From contig NZ_JTJC03000017.1 in assembly GCF_000817735.3 (NCBI RefSeq), forward strand, positions 186,001-250,000: a stretch of DNA of 64,000 bases. Direction: 5' to 3'. The stretch comes from Scytonema millei VB511283. GTDB taxonomy: Bacteria; Cyanobacteriota; Cyanobacteriia; Cyanobacteriales; Chroococcidiopsidaceae. The position numbers and the translations under genes are program-made. Within the stretch, counting starts at the first letter, position 1. The number at the start of each line of letters is the position of its first letter. Shown here in pieces: positions 1 through 8,618 of this stretch. The notes under the pieces were generated by a model. It worked only from the letters and a program-made list of their open reading frames with translations. It searched no databases and was not told where the DNA came from.

Positions 1-1
1 A

Positions 2-1132
2 CAGCACCCCGACCAATTTCGGATTGTCGGGTTGGCGGCTGGACGCAACGTGGAAATGCTGGCGGCGCAAATTCGGCAGTTTAAACCGAGTATTGCGGCT
101 ATCTGCGATATGGATAAGTTATCAGAGTTGAAGGAGGCGATCGCAGATCTCGACCCACAGCCGATTATATTGGCAGGAGAAGAGGGTATTGTAGAAGTTG
201 CCCGTTATGGCGATGCCGAAAGCGTGGTGACGGGAATTGTCGGCTGTGCGGGGTTGCTACCCACAATTGCGGCGATTGAGGCGGGTAAAGATATTGCATT
301 GGCAAATAAAGAAACTTTGATTGCGGGTGGTCCCGTTGTCTTACCATTAGTAGAAAAACACGGAATTAAACTTTTACCCGCAGATTCGGAACACTCGGCT
401 ATTTTTCAGTGTCTTCAAGGCGTACCAGAACGCGGTTTGCGGCGAATTTTACTTACGGCTTCTGGGGGTTCTTTCCGCGATTTACCTGTAGAAAAGTTAG
501 CAAATGTCACCGTTGCCGATGCTTTAAAACATCCTAACTGGACGATGGGACGGAAAATTACAATCGATTCAGCGACGTTGATGAATAAGGGATTGGAAGT
601 CATTGAAGCTCATTACTTATTTGGATTAGATTACGATCGCATCGATATTGTCATCCATCCCCAAAGTATTATCCATTCTTTAATTGAATTACAAGATACT
701 TCGGTATTAGCACAACTAGGCTGGGCAGATATGCGCTTACCGTTGCTATATGCCATGTCATATCCAGACAGGATTTATACTGATTGGAAGCAATTAGATC
801 TCGTAGAAATTGGCAGTTTAACTTTTAAAGCCCCAGACCACGATAAATATCCTTGTATGCAATTAGCATATAGCGCGGGTCGTGCAGGTGGCTCGATGCC
901 AGCAGTTTTAAATGCCGCTAACGAACAAGCTGTAGCCTTATTTTTAGAAGAAAAAATTCGCTTTTTAGATATTCCTCGCTGTATCGAACTCGTTTGCGAT
1001 CGCCACTCTTCCGATAACTGTTCTACCCCATCTTTAGATGACATTGTAGCAGCAGATCGTTGGGCGAGACAAGAAGTATTAACAGCTAGCGAAGATCTGA
1101 GTAAAGACGATCGGTTAATTACTTTACGATAG
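2..1132 (+). CDS. dxr: 1-deoxy-D-xylulose 5-phosphate reductoisomerase, 5' truncated by window edge
   Basis: Second step of the MEP isoprenoid pathway: NADPH-dependent conversion of DXP to MEP in the cytoplasm. The reading frame is open from base 2 ([16 protein letters not shown]), so the true start and the N-terminal nucleotide-binding loop lie upstream of the window. Visible family motifs are [10 protein letters not shown], the metal/substrate segment [34 protein letters not shown] and [10 protein letters not shown], followed by the usual C-terminal helical domain ending at ITLR. An internal TTG at 32 should not be taken as the start, because conserved residues precede it. No partner gene is visible downstream on the same strand in close spacing. 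The identification is firm. Confidence 0.97.
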   Translation, partial: QHPDQFRIVGLAAGRNVEMLAAQIRQFKPSIAAICDMDKLSELKEAIADLDPQPIILAGEEGIVEVARYGDAESVVTGIVGCAGLLPTIAAIEAGKDIALANKETLIAGGPVVLPLVEKHGIKLLPADSEHSAIFQCLQGVPERGLRRILLTASGGSFRDLPVEKLANVTVADALKHPNWTMGRKITIDSATLMNKGLEVIEAHYLFGLDYDRIDIVIHPQSIIHSLIELQDTSVLAQLGWADMRLPLLYAMSYPDRIYTDWKQLDLVEIGSLTFKAPDHDKYPCMQLAYSAGRAGGSMPAVLNAANEQAVALFLEEKIRFLDIPRCIELVCDRHSSDNCSTPSLDDIVAADRWARQEVLTASEDLSKDDRLITLR

Positions 1133-1218
1133 ATCGCTCGGCAAACTTTTGTTCATTTAAGCTGCCCAACTATAGGTTCAATCGTTTTGAATTTTAACTT
1201 TTAACTTTTGGCTTTTCC

Positions 1219-1875
1219 ATGATTGAGTTTGCCATCAAGTGGGGTACGAAAACATTTCCTACTGAATATATTGCTCTATGTATCTCTATTTTGGCAGTGG
1301 TTGCTACTTGGGGAAATTTCTGGAACTCAAGAAGAACGTTTGCGGCGGCAAATTATCCTAAATTAAGAGCAGAACTCAACTGGCTGTCGAATCAAATCTT
1401 TCCTAGCTGTAGTTTGTTCAACGAAAGTGACAAAATTTCTGCTAACGATGTTCATATTACCGTGAGTGTTGCTCAAAGCGATCGCTGGTATTTCGATAGT
1501 GAAAGATGGTTTACTTACGAATACGCAGAATTAGCTAGACTCAAACCATTAGAAGGTTTTCCCCCTCCTCAAGAAGATGATTTGATTCAATGGTGTCAAA
1601 CCAGAGGTTACAAACAAAGGTTGTTTATTCCATCCGAATCCGCACAACTGCAAGATATCGTTCGACAAATTTCTAATTCAGATTCCTATTACATTCGTCT
1701 CAAAGTAGCTTATACATCTAACGTATTTGGAGCTAATAAAATATGTAAAATTTCTCGAACATACAGAATAGAACGCCAGCAAAATATGCCAGAATTACCA
1801 GCGGGCGATCGCTTAATTTGGGAGACACGTCAAGAAACTCAAACTCTGCATCAAGATGAAATTTCTCCCAACTGA
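1219..1875 (+). CDS. hypothetical membrane-anchored protein
   Basis: A 218-residue protein I do not recognise. It has one hydrophobic segment near the N-terminus (about residues 16-34, YIALCISILAVVATWGNFW) followed by a soluble domain of roughly 170 residues rich in aromatic and charged residues. This suggests a single-pass membrane anchor with a globular part. No catalytic motif, lipobox or repeat is evident. It starts with ATG about 87 bases after dxr and could be co-transcribed with it, but no Shine-Dalgarno is obvious. HIP1-type GCGATCGC occurs within the gene, as in its neighbours, so there is no sign of recent transfer. Confidence 0.7.
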   Translation: MIEFAIKWGTKTFPTEYIALCISILAVVATWGNFWNSRRTFAAANYPKLRAELNWLSNQIFPSCSLFNESDKISANDVHITVSVAQSDRWYFDSERWFTYEYAELARLKPLEGFPPPQEDDLIQWCQTRGYKQRLFIPSESAQLQDIVRQISNSDSYYIRLKVAYTSNVFGANKICKISRTYRIERQQNMPELPAGDRLIWETRQETQTLHQDEISPN

Positions 1876-1954
1876 TAGCTTATATTTATCACTCCATTTG
1901 GAATTATAAAGTATTTAGAGCTGGTTGCAATTGGGTAATCTTGAGGAGGGAAAA

Positions 1955-2437
1955 ATGGAACTCAAATCTGTGGCAATGGAAATTCCTGAAGGTAGCAATA
2001 TTATCATCGGTCACAGTCACTTCATTAAAACTGTGGAAGACTTATACGAGATAATCGTCGGGATCTCTGCCCAAGCAAAATTTGGCATCGCTTTCTGTGA
2101 GGCTTCTGGTTCCTGTTTAATCCGCACTGCCGGAAACGACAAAGAACTACAAGATATAGCTACTAAAAACGCTCAGGCGATCGCGGCAGGACACAGTTTC
2201 GTGATTCTGATGAAACAAGCCTACCCGATTAACTTCCTCAATGCAATCAAACAATGCCAGGAAGTCTGTAACATTCACTGCGCGACAGCAAATCCAGTAG
2301 AAGTCATCCTAGCAGAAACTCAACAAGGACGGGGAATCTTGGGTGTTGTAGACGGATTTTCCCCCAAAGGTGTAGAAAATGCTGAGGACGTACAAGCACG
2401 ACAAAAGTTTTTACGCCAAATTGGATACAAGCTTTGA
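1955..2437 (+). CDS. adenosine-specific kinase family protein (DUF355)
   Basis: A 160-residue single-domain protein of the PF04008 family, annotated as adenosine-specific kinase in archaea and bacteria. The physiological role of the family is poorly established. Family-typical stretches are IIIGHSHFIKTVEDLYE, the segment KFGIAFCEASG, the core AGHSFVILMKQAYPINFLN and the glycine-rich end QQGRGILGVVDG. I chose ATG 1955 because a strong Shine-Dalgarno (AGGAGGG, 1944-1950) lies just in front; a frame-compatible TTG at 1925 has no such signal. It stands alone between spacers. Confidence 0.85.
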   Translation: MELKSVAMEIPEGSNIIIGHSHFIKTVEDLYEIIVGISAQAKFGIAFCEASGSCLIRTAGNDKELQDIATKNAQAIAAGHSFVILMKQAYPINFLNAIKQCQEVCNIHCATANPVEVILAETQQGRGILGVVDGFSPKGVENAEDVQARQKFLRQIGYKL

Positions 2438-2964
2438 AAAAGTCAAAAGTCAAAAGTTAGAAGTCAAAAGTTAGAAGTCAAAATTTATCTCTCACTCTTG
2501 CCTAACTCACCAACTACCAATGACCTTAGTAAGTCGTAAGTCTTAAGTCAAAACCAATGACCAATGACGAATGACCAATGACAATATCTGAAGTGTCATA
2601 ATACCGCTTTGGTAAAGGTAGGTAAATTAGGTTTAATACAAGGGATTAGTTTGCGCCTGCTAGTCTTTGTCTTTAGTAGCCGCTGCTAAATTATTGCTTC
2701 TGTGTCATACTTAACGGGGCAAAACAGGCGCGATGCAAAACTCTTATATGCATCATAATTTTAAATTGCAAAATTATGAAATAAGAACCCGAACGCATTG
2801 AAGGACGAGACGTGTAGAAGTATAAAAACCTATGCAATTGGCTAAACCAGCCGCGAAATCTTAGAAGAATATTACAGTAGTAGAAATTCTCGGCAAAGGA
2901 ATAGTTAATATCTTTACAATACAGCTTTAAACCTGGCGTGCGGCGTACCTGGAGGAATGTTAAG
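2438..2964. other. gene-free spacer with heptamer repeats and one AT hairpin
   Basis: About 530 bases with no credible gene. The first 45 bases are degenerate AAAAGTC/AGTTAGA heptamers and 2553-2581 repeats ACCAATG-like heptamers. An AT-rich inverted repeat (CATAATTTT at 2754-2762 and AAAATTATG at 2770-2778, 7-base loop) is the only strong fold. It has no T-tract, so it is not a clear terminator. Confidence 0.6.
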
Positions 2965-3303
2965 TTGAGTTACTTCCAAGAAGCTAAAGCATATTTCATA
3001 GCAAGTCATCAGAATCCGATCAACATATTTTTACATCATTTAACAGTCTTACTAGCGATATCGGCGGTTGTATTACTGTTCTACGATTGGCGTTGGACGC
3101 TAGTTTGTCTGCTACTGACACAAGTATTCGCGATCGGCGGACACGCATTATTCGAGAAGAACAAACCAGCTTTTGTCAAGTACCGCAGCGGAATTATGAT
3201 TCCCGTTTCAATTTCTTGGTCGTTCGAGAATTTATTTGGCTTGCGTCAACTTTGGAGCTACTTTCAAAGCAAAAATCGCAAGAATCTCGAAAAAAACGCT
3301 TAA
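2965..3303 (+). CDS. Mpo1-like / DUF962 small membrane protein
   Basis: A 112-residue integral membrane protein of the DUF962 (yeast Mpo1/YGL010w) family. Yeast Mpo1 is an iron-dependent dioxygenase acting on 2-hydroxy fatty acids; the function in cyanobacteria is untested. Visible family features are the N-terminal HQNPINIFLHH histidine cluster, two hydrophobic segments (about 28-45 and 51-65) and the second His/Glu motif GGHALFEKNKPAF. The start is inferred as TTG 2965, eight bases after a clear GGAGGA at 2951-2956. A GTG at 2938 in the same frame lacks a ribosome site. The neighbours are unrelated single genes. Confidence 0.78.
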   Translation: MSYFQEAKAYFIASHQNPINIFLHHLTVLLAISAVVLLFYDWRWTLVCLLLTQVFAIGGHALFEKNKPAFVKYRSGIMIPVSISWSFENLFGLRQLWSYFQSKNRKNLEKNA

Positions 3304-3318
3304 ATCTACACTATTCCC

Positions 3319-3385
3319 GTACGGGCGGGTTTTGTATGAAAACTTATTGCTCTGTTTGTCAACCTTTTGCTAAACCCGCCCCTAC
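3319..3385. repeat. 67-bp GGGCGGGTTT-ended element, copy 1
   Basis: Bounded by GTACGGGCGGGTTT and its complement AAACCCGCCCCTAC, 67 bases end to end. It is directly followed, after 15 bases, by a second copy of the same length. The interior is AT-rich and noncoding. Related copies are at 3401, 23293, 29249, 29915 and 36428. Confidence 0.85.
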
Positions 3386-3400
3386 AAATCCATTGCCCCT

Positions 3401-3467
3401 GTACGGGCGGGTTTCGATTGAGGATTTATTGCTTTGTCTGTCAGCCTTTCGCTAAACCCGCCCCTAC
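3401..3467. repeat. 67-bp GGGCGGGTTT-ended element, copy 2
   Basis: Same terminal inverted repeats and same 67-base length as the copy at 3319. The interiors of these two neighbours are clearly related to each other (TTATTGCT and TGTCA blocks), which suggests a local tandem duplication with an 82-base period. Confidence 0.85.
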
Positions 3468-3506
3468 AACTTCTTGCTTCACTCACAACCATTTCGAGGA
3501 AAAAAC

Positions 3507-4907
3507 ATGTATCAAGGTTTACCAGTTATTGATGCAGATGCCCACAAGCTTGAAAATCCCTTAGTCATGCGGGATTATCTAGAGCCAAAGTATCGCGATC
3601 GCGTGGGGATGGTAATCGATAGTCTGGGCGATCAGCGGGCGCGGGTAGTAGATTTTAACCCCGCTACGGGCAAAAACGATCTAACGCGGATGTTTCCCCA
3701 GCCTCAAGGCATGGGGAAAGGTGGATTTCGCAACTTACACCCGACAACAACTTTGGGCGCAACATTCAACCGCCTGCGGATCGAAGATATGGATCGGGAA
3801 GGGGTAGACGTACACGTAATTTTCGGTACGTTCAACCTGACATTTTCTAGCATTTTAGATAAAGACTTAGCGATCGCCCTGTGTCGTGCTTATAACGACT
3901 ATATTGCCGAAGATTGTCGTCCTTATGGCGATCGCCTCAAACCAATTGGTGTCATACCTCTACAAGATGTCGATGCGGCTGTCGCCGAAATGCGTCGCTG
4001 CGTCAACGAACTAGGGATGATTGGCGTTGGTGTCGCCCCAAATATGCCCATTCCTCACCCGAAAGCTCCCCAAGCTTTCCCCGATATCCGCAGTTGTAAG
4101 CCAATCAGCCATCCTGACTTCAGACCAATTCTACAAGCAGCAGTAGATTTAGATATTGCACTGGGAATTCACGGTGGTCCAGGTTCTTACATGATGGGCG
4201 GAATTTCTGACTACATGGAAACTTTTGTCCTGACTCACATCTTCGTCCAACGCAACCAACAGCAGCACGCTTTGGCGCGGATGGTATTTGATGGGGCATT
4301 TGAACAGTTTCCCACCTTGCGGGTTGGCTTTTTAGAAGGTGGTTGTGGCTGGTTGCCCGATCTCGCCCATTCTTTCCACGAACATTGGGAAAAACGCATC
4401 CGCGATTTCGATCCCAAAAATCCTTATCGTCCTTCGATGATGGATGTCACAAAATTGATGCTGCAAGAGCGCAAAGGACGCGATCGCGCTAACATCATCA
4501 ACATGACCAAGAATCTTTTCGATCTGTTGTGGAATGCCGAACACGATCCTACCAAGATCGATGATGCGAGTCTTTACGAGCATTATGACCTGCGCCATCG
4601 CGACCCGATGGAATATTTTGAACGGGGACAAATCTTTACTTCCTTTGAATCCGACGACCCCGCACCCGCCTACTTACCCGTAGCGATGGGAGAGATTGGC
4701 AAGCGCCTAACTTGCTTCTCTGGAGACTACGGACACTGGGATGGTGTATTGGAAAACTGCGTTAAAGATGCGGCGGAAGTCGCTGAATACGATCGCGAAC
4801 ACTTAGGGCTATTGCTAGGAGGTAATGCCCTAGACTTATATGGCGATCGGCTGCGTCGTTCTCTCCCTAGCTATCTGATAGAACAAACTGCTGCTAGCGT
4901 CAGCTAA
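3507..4907 (+). CDS. amidohydrolase family protein (amidohydrolase-2 / ACMSD-like fold)
   Basis: A 466-residue metal-dependent hydrolase or decarboxylase of the PF04909 type. The N-terminal metal motif is DADAHKLENP, a variant in which the first His of the usual HxH is Asp. Further motifs are LGIHGGPGS, VGFLEGGCGWLP and the C-terminal FSGDYGHWDG that carries the last metal-binding Asp. The substrate cannot be read from sequence; relatives act on aromatic or carboxylated ring compounds. ATG 3507 is preferred because GAGGA lies at 3496-3500; the TTG at 3474 is within spacer. The gene is monocistronic, followed by a palindromic C/G-tract repeat cluster. Confidence 0.88.
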   Translation: MYQGLPVIDADAHKLENPLVMRDYLEPKYRDRVGMVIDSLGDQRARVVDFNPATGKNDLTRMFPQPQGMGKGGFRNLHPTTTLGATFNRLRIEDMDREGVDVHVIFGTFNLTFSSILDKDLAIALCRAYNDYIAEDCRPYGDRLKPIGVIPLQDVDAAVAEMRRCVNELGMIGVGVAPNMPIPHPKAPQAFPDIRSCKPISHPDFRPILQAAVDLDIALGIHGGPGSYMMGGISDYMETFVLTHIFVQRNQQQHALARMVFDGAFEQFPTLRVGFLEGGCGWLPDLAHSFHEHWEKRIRDFDPKNPYRPSMMDVTKLMLQERKGRDRANIINMTKNLFDLLWNAEHDPTKIDDASLYEHYDLRHRDPMEYFERGQIFTSFESDDPAPAYLPVAMGEIGKRLTCFSGDYGHWDGVLENCVKDAAEVAEYDREHLGLLLGGNALDLYGDRLRRSLPSYLIEQTAASVS

Positions 4908-4908
4908 C

Positions 4909-5024
4909 CGATCCCCCCTACCCCCCTTAAAAAGGGGGGAATTAATTCTTAGTCCCCCTTGCTAAGGGGGATGTAGGGGGATCTAAATCTCAGTCCCCCT
5001 GGCTAAGGGGGATTGAGGGGGATC
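4909..5024. repeat. CCCCCCTTAA/AAGGGGGGAT palindromic repeat cluster
   Basis: Three abutting units alternate C-tracts and G-tracts (CCCCCCTTAAAAAGGGGGG, then CCCCCTTGCTAAGGGGG, then CCCCCTGGCTAAGGGGG), bordered by GATC at the left and ending GGGGGATCT. The units can fold into strong hairpins and begin two bases after the amidohydrolase stop, so they probably end its transcript, although no T-tract follows. Related copies occur at 48391 and 59505. Confidence 0.85.
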
Positions 5025-5234
5025 TCATATCAGTGTGGAGACTACCCTACCTTGCATTTGCGTAATTTTTAGTATTACTGGGTTCAACAAAGTAACACAG
5101 GCTGCTAAAGTAATTTCAACTAGAACCTGCTTGTAAATAAAATAAAACTAATTATTTGCAGTTTTACAACAGAACAACTTAAAGACAATAAGAACAATCG
5201 TGCAACCATTTTATGGTGCAAGGGGTGGCGTTAA
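5025..5234. other. gene-free spacer upstream of the radical SAM gene
   Basis: With the repeat cluster before it, this makes a 327-base intergenic stretch. It is AT-rich, with no ORF, tRNA or recognisable riboswitch. The AAGGGGTGG just before 5235 is the likely ribosome site of the next gene. Confidence 0.5.
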
Positions 5235-6803
5235 ATGCGAGTTTTACTCCTATATCCTCTTTTTCCCAAATCATTTTGGTCTTTTGACAAAGCGATCGAA
5301 CTCATTGGTCGTAAAGTGGCAATGCCCCCACTAGGACTAATTACAGTTGCCGCAATCCTGCCTCAAGAGTGGGAATTTCGTCTAGTAGACCGTAGCGTGA
5401 GATCTGAAACAAAAGCAGACTGGGAATGGGCAGATTTGGTCATCATCTCCGGCATGATCGTCCAGAAACCAGATATGCTGCATCTCATTAGAGAAGCAAA
5501 GCGACATGGAAAATTAGTCGCCGTTGGTGGTCCCTACGTCACCTCCGTACCGGAAGCAGCCAAGGCAGCTGGGGCAGACTTTTTAGTATTAGATGAGGGC
5601 GAAATTACTCTACCCTTGCTAGTAGAGGCATTAGCAAGAGGCGAGACTTCTGGTACTATCCGCTCTAACGGTGAAAAGCCCGATGTCACGACCACACCAG
5701 TTCCCAGGTACGATCTGCTAGATTTAAGTGCCTACGCTGATATGTCCGTACAATTTTCGCGAGGTTGCCCCTTCCAGTGCGAATTCTGCGACATTATCGT
5801 GTTGTACGGACGCAAACCCCGTACCAAAACACCACAGCAGCTATTAGCAGAGTTGCAAACTCTGTACGATCTGGGCTGGCGGCGATCGATATTTATGGTG
5901 GATGACAATTTCATCGGCAATAAACGCAATGTCAAGCTGTTATTAAAAGAACTTGGTCCTTGGATGGCAGAAAAAGGATATCCTTTTAGCTTTTCCACCG
6001 AAGCATCGGTAGATTTAGCCCAAGATGAAGAACTTTTAGATTTGATGATTGCGGCTAACTTTAACGCGGTATTTCTAGGAATTGAAACGCCAGACACCGA
6101 TAGCTTAGAACTAACACAGAAATTCCAAAATACTCGCAATTCCCTGATTGAATCAGTGCAAAAAATCAATCGAGTGGGATTGAGAGTGATGGCTGGTTTT
6201 ATTATGGGCTTTGATGGCGAAAAACCTGGAGCAGGCGATCGCATTATCGATTTTGTGGAAGCAACTGCAATTCCTCAAGCTTTATTTAGTATGCTGCAAG
6301 CCTTGCCAAATACTGCTTTATGGCATCGTCTCCAAAAAGAAGGGCGTTTACTCGAAGGCAGGGGAGTAGCAAATATTCACCAAACAACCCTGATCAACTT
6401 TATTCCTACCCGTCCCGTAGAAGATATTGCCCACGAATATGTCAGATGCTTTTGGGAACTGTATGAACCCAGTCGCTACCTAGCCAGAGTTTACCGCCAC
6501 TTCCGTTTCATGAACCCGAAACCTCTGAAGAAAAAGCTGCGGATGCCAGGATTGATTGAAATTCGCGCCATATTAACTATCTGCTGGCGACAGGGAATTA
6601 AGCGAAATACGCGCTGGCAATTTTGGCAGCAATTATTTTCAATGTTGCGGCATAATCCTAGCGTGTTTGAGTCATATATCATTAACTGCGCCCACTTAGA
6701 ACACTTCGTCGATTATCGCCAAATCGTCCGCGATCAAATTGAGTCACAACTAGCAGAACTCGCAGCCGTAGAAGCTAACATGCAACCCCAAAAAGCAGCG
6801 TAG
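5235..6803 (+). CDS. B12-binding domain radical SAM protein (DUF4070 type, HpnP-like)
   Basis: A 522-residue enzyme with an N-terminal cobalamin-binding Rossmann domain (about 1-150, including VAVGGPYVTSVPE and FLVLDEGE). A radical SAM core follows with the 4Fe-4S motif RGCPFQCEFCDI (CxxxCxxC, about residues 178-190), then a C-terminal helical domain like DUF4070. Proteins of this arrangement include methyltransferases such as the hopanoid C-2 methylase HpnP, and several uncharacterised cyanobacterial members. The overall sequence resembles the HpnP subfamily, but sequence alone does not prove hopanoid methylation, so no symbol is given. The ATG at 5235 is preceded by a purine-rich AAGGGGTGG. 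The gene is monocistronic. Confidence 0.9.
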   Translation: MRVLLLYPLFPKSFWSFDKAIELIGRKVAMPPLGLITVAAILPQEWEFRLVDRSVRSETKADWEWADLVIISGMIVQKPDMLHLIREAKRHGKLVAVGGPYVTSVPEAAKAAGADFLVLDEGEITLPLLVEALARGETSGTIRSNGEKPDVTTTPVPRYDLLDLSAYADMSVQFSRGCPFQCEFCDIIVLYGRKPRTKTPQQLLAELQTLYDLGWRRSIFMVDDNFIGNKRNVKLLLKELGPWMAEKGYPFSFSTEASVDLAQDEELLDLMIAANFNAVFLGIETPDTDSLELTQKFQNTRNSLIESVQKINRVGLRVMAGFIMGFDGEKPGAGDRIIDFVEATAIPQALFSMLQALPNTALWHRLQKEGRLLEGRGVANIHQTTLINFIPTRPVEDIAHEYVRCFWELYEPSRYLARVYRHFRFMNPKPLKKKLRMPGLIEIRAILTICWRQGIKRNTRWQFWQQLFSMLRHNPSVFESYIINCAHLEHFVDYRQIVRDQIESQLAELAAVEANMQPQKAA

Positions 6804-6875
6804 AGAATTCGGAATTCGGAATTCGGAGTTCGGAATTATCTAGCCACTAGCCACTAGCCACTGATAACTGACAAT
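6804..6875. repeat. heptamer repeats (GAATTCG and TAGCCAC units)
   Basis: Immediately after the radical SAM stop, about three and a half copies of a GGAATTC-type heptamer run into three copies of TAGCCAC and a TGATAAC unit. This is noncoding. Confidence 0.8.
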
Positions 6876-6954
6876 CTACCTGTAGGCTAGAAGCAATTTT
6901 TGGTGAAATCCGCTACTGTGTGGCTAGTTTCATCAATTTTGGCTAAAAAGCGTC

Positions 6955-7677
6955 ATGGTTCCCATCCGCGATAACGTCCCGACGAAGATCGTTCCCTACG
7001 TCACTTATGGACTGGTTGCAGCTAATATTCTCGCCTTTATTTACGAGGCAGATTTGCCACCGCAACAATTAGATGGTTTTTTTCATCTATTTGCTGTCGT
7101 TCCTAGAGAGTTAACAGCTAGTTTTGCAGGAATTACTGTAAATCAACCCGTACCAGAGTGGATTACCCTCGTCACCTCCCAATTCCTCCACGGAGGATTG
7201 CTGCATTTGGGAGGCAATATGTTGTTTCTCTGGATTTTTGGCAACAACGTTGAGGATCGTTTAGGACACGTCAAATATCTAATTTTTTATCTTGCCTGCG
7301 GCGTATTGGCAGCGCTGGCACAATGGTTCTTTTCTCAATCTTCCGGTATTCCTTCCTTGGGTGCAAGTGGGGCGATCGCTGGAGTGATGGGTGCGTATAT
7401 TCTCCGCTACCCCACGGCTGAAGTTCTGACTTTGATTCCACTAGGATTTTTCTTTCCCGCCGTCCGCATCCCTGCTTTTTATTTTCTCGGATTCTGGTTT
7501 TTGCAACAAGCTGCTTACGGTGTGGCGAGTTTAGAAGCTCGAACTAATATTGGCATGGAAAGCGGCGGTATTGCGTATTGGGCGCACGCAGGCGGTTTTC
7601 TGTTTGGTGCTGTTCTCGGTTTCTTGTTTGGAATGCTCAAATCAGATCCTCAAGACCAGTATTCGCAGTACAGTTGA
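6955..7677 (+). CDS. rhomboid family intramembrane serine protease
   Basis: A 240-residue membrane protease with about six transmembrane helices. The catalytic serine motif GASGAIAGVMGAY (GxSG) lies near residue 138 and the catalytic His is in YWAHAGGFLFG near residue 210. The HGGLLHLGGNMLFLWIFG stretch matches the conserved second helix region, with the oxyanion-side His and Asn. The protein is expected to cleave single-pass membrane proteins within the bilayer; the substrate is unknown. It starts at ATG 6955 with MVPIRDNVPT, a typical N-terminus for this subfamily. No operon partner. Confidence 0.94.
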   Translation: MVPIRDNVPTKIVPYVTYGLVAANILAFIYEADLPPQQLDGFFHLFAVVPRELTASFAGITVNQPVPEWITLVTSQFLHGGLLHLGGNMLFLWIFGNNVEDRLGHVKYLIFYLACGVLAALAQWFFSQSSGIPSLGASGAIAGVMGAYILRYPTAEVLTLIPLGFFFPAVRIPAFYFLGFWFLQQAAYGVASLEARTNIGMESGGIAYWAHAGGFLFGAVLGFLFGMLKSDPQDQYSQYS

Positions 7678-7820
7678 TAGTTATCAGCTGTCAGTTATCA
7701 GTTATCAGTGAAGGCGCGATTTATTGCGTCTTTATTTTTGATAAAAAATAGAAAAATTAAACTAGAGAAAGCACTAACAAAAGTGCTTCGATATTGTGTT
7801 TCACAAATGACTAATGACCA

Positions 7821-8498
7821 ATGACCAATAACAAATTACTAAGAATTCTAGAACCGGAAGTGATGGACTCTTGGGAGGAAACAGTTGAATACGATGCAAT
7901 GGATTTTGTAGAAGTCAACACTGCTTTTGCTCAAACCGCAAGTGAGTTATGTCGGTTGGACACAGCTAAAGTTCTCGATGCGGGGACTGGTACAGCTCGA
8001 ATTCCAATTATTCTCAGTCAAATGCATCCTCATTGGCAAATATGGGGGATTGACTTGGCAGAAAATATGTTGAAATTAGGTTTTCAGAACGTTAAAGACG
8101 CAGGCTTGCAAGATCGAATTAGTTTGGAAATAGTAGATGCTAAGCGCCTACCTTATCCTGACGATTATTTTGAGCTGGTTATTTCTAACAGCCTCGTTCA
8201 CCACTTACCGAACCCCTTGCCCTTTTTGCAAGAACTCAAAAGAGTATTGCAACCCAAAGGAGCCATTTGTATTAGAGATTTAATTCGTCCAAGTGATGCA
8301 GCGACTATAGATCGGTTAGTTGAAGGAATTGGTATGGAATACAGCGATCGCCAGAAAGATTTATTTCGCGATTCTCTGCACGCAGCTTTTACAATTGATG
8401 AGGTCGAACAACTCGTCACTCAAGCCAAAATTCCAGGTGTGAGGATTTATCAATCGAGCGATCGCCATTGGACTGTAGAGAGGAGTTGGAGACAGTAA
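7821..8498 (+). CDS. class I SAM-dependent methyltransferase
   Basis: A 225-residue methyltransferase of the Methyltransf_11/25 type. The SAM-binding motif I is VLDAGTGTARIP (about residues 50-61), followed by the acidic residue in IWGIDLAENML and the motif IV-like region PDDYFELVISNSLVHHL. The acceptor is unknown. The start at ATG 7821 lies inside ACCAATG heptamer repeats and lacks a convincing Shine-Dalgarno, so the first residues (MTNNKLL) are less certain; the ILEPEVMDSWEE stretch is surely coding. Heptamer arrays lie on both sides. Confidence 0.88.
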   Translation: MTNNKLLRILEPEVMDSWEETVEYDAMDFVEVNTAFAQTASELCRLDTAKVLDAGTGTARIPIILSQMHPHWQIWGIDLAENMLKLGFQNVKDAGLQDRISLEIVDAKRLPYPDDYFELVISNSLVHHLPNPLPFLQELKRVLQPKGAICIRDLIRPSDAATIDRLVEGIGMEYSDRQKDLFRDSLHAAFTIDEVEQLVTQAKIPGVRIYQSSDRHWTVERSWRQ

Positions 8499-8614
8499 CC
8501 AGTGACCAGTAACCAGTTCACTGTCAACTGTCAACCGTCAACCAGCAACTACCCGTTACCTATTACCCATTACCACTGACAACTGATAACTGATAACTGA
8601 CAACTGATAACTGA
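8499..8614. repeat. heptamer STRR array between methyltransferase and pyrD
   Basis: Runs of seven-base units, first CCAGTAA/CCAGTGA, then GTCAACT/GTCAACC, then TTACCCA-like and finally TGATAAC, fill the whole spacer up to the pyrD GTG start. Confidence 0.85.
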
Positions 8615-8618
8615 AAAA

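Noticed and set aside
3087-3564. Overlapping short frames downstream of the Mpo1-like gene.
   Set aside because: They overlap the coding end of that gene in another frame and two copies of the 67-bp element.
5732-6244. A 170-codon reverse-strand frame inside the radical SAM gene.
   Set aside because: Antisense shadow of a well-conserved enzyme; no ribosome site or recognisable motif.
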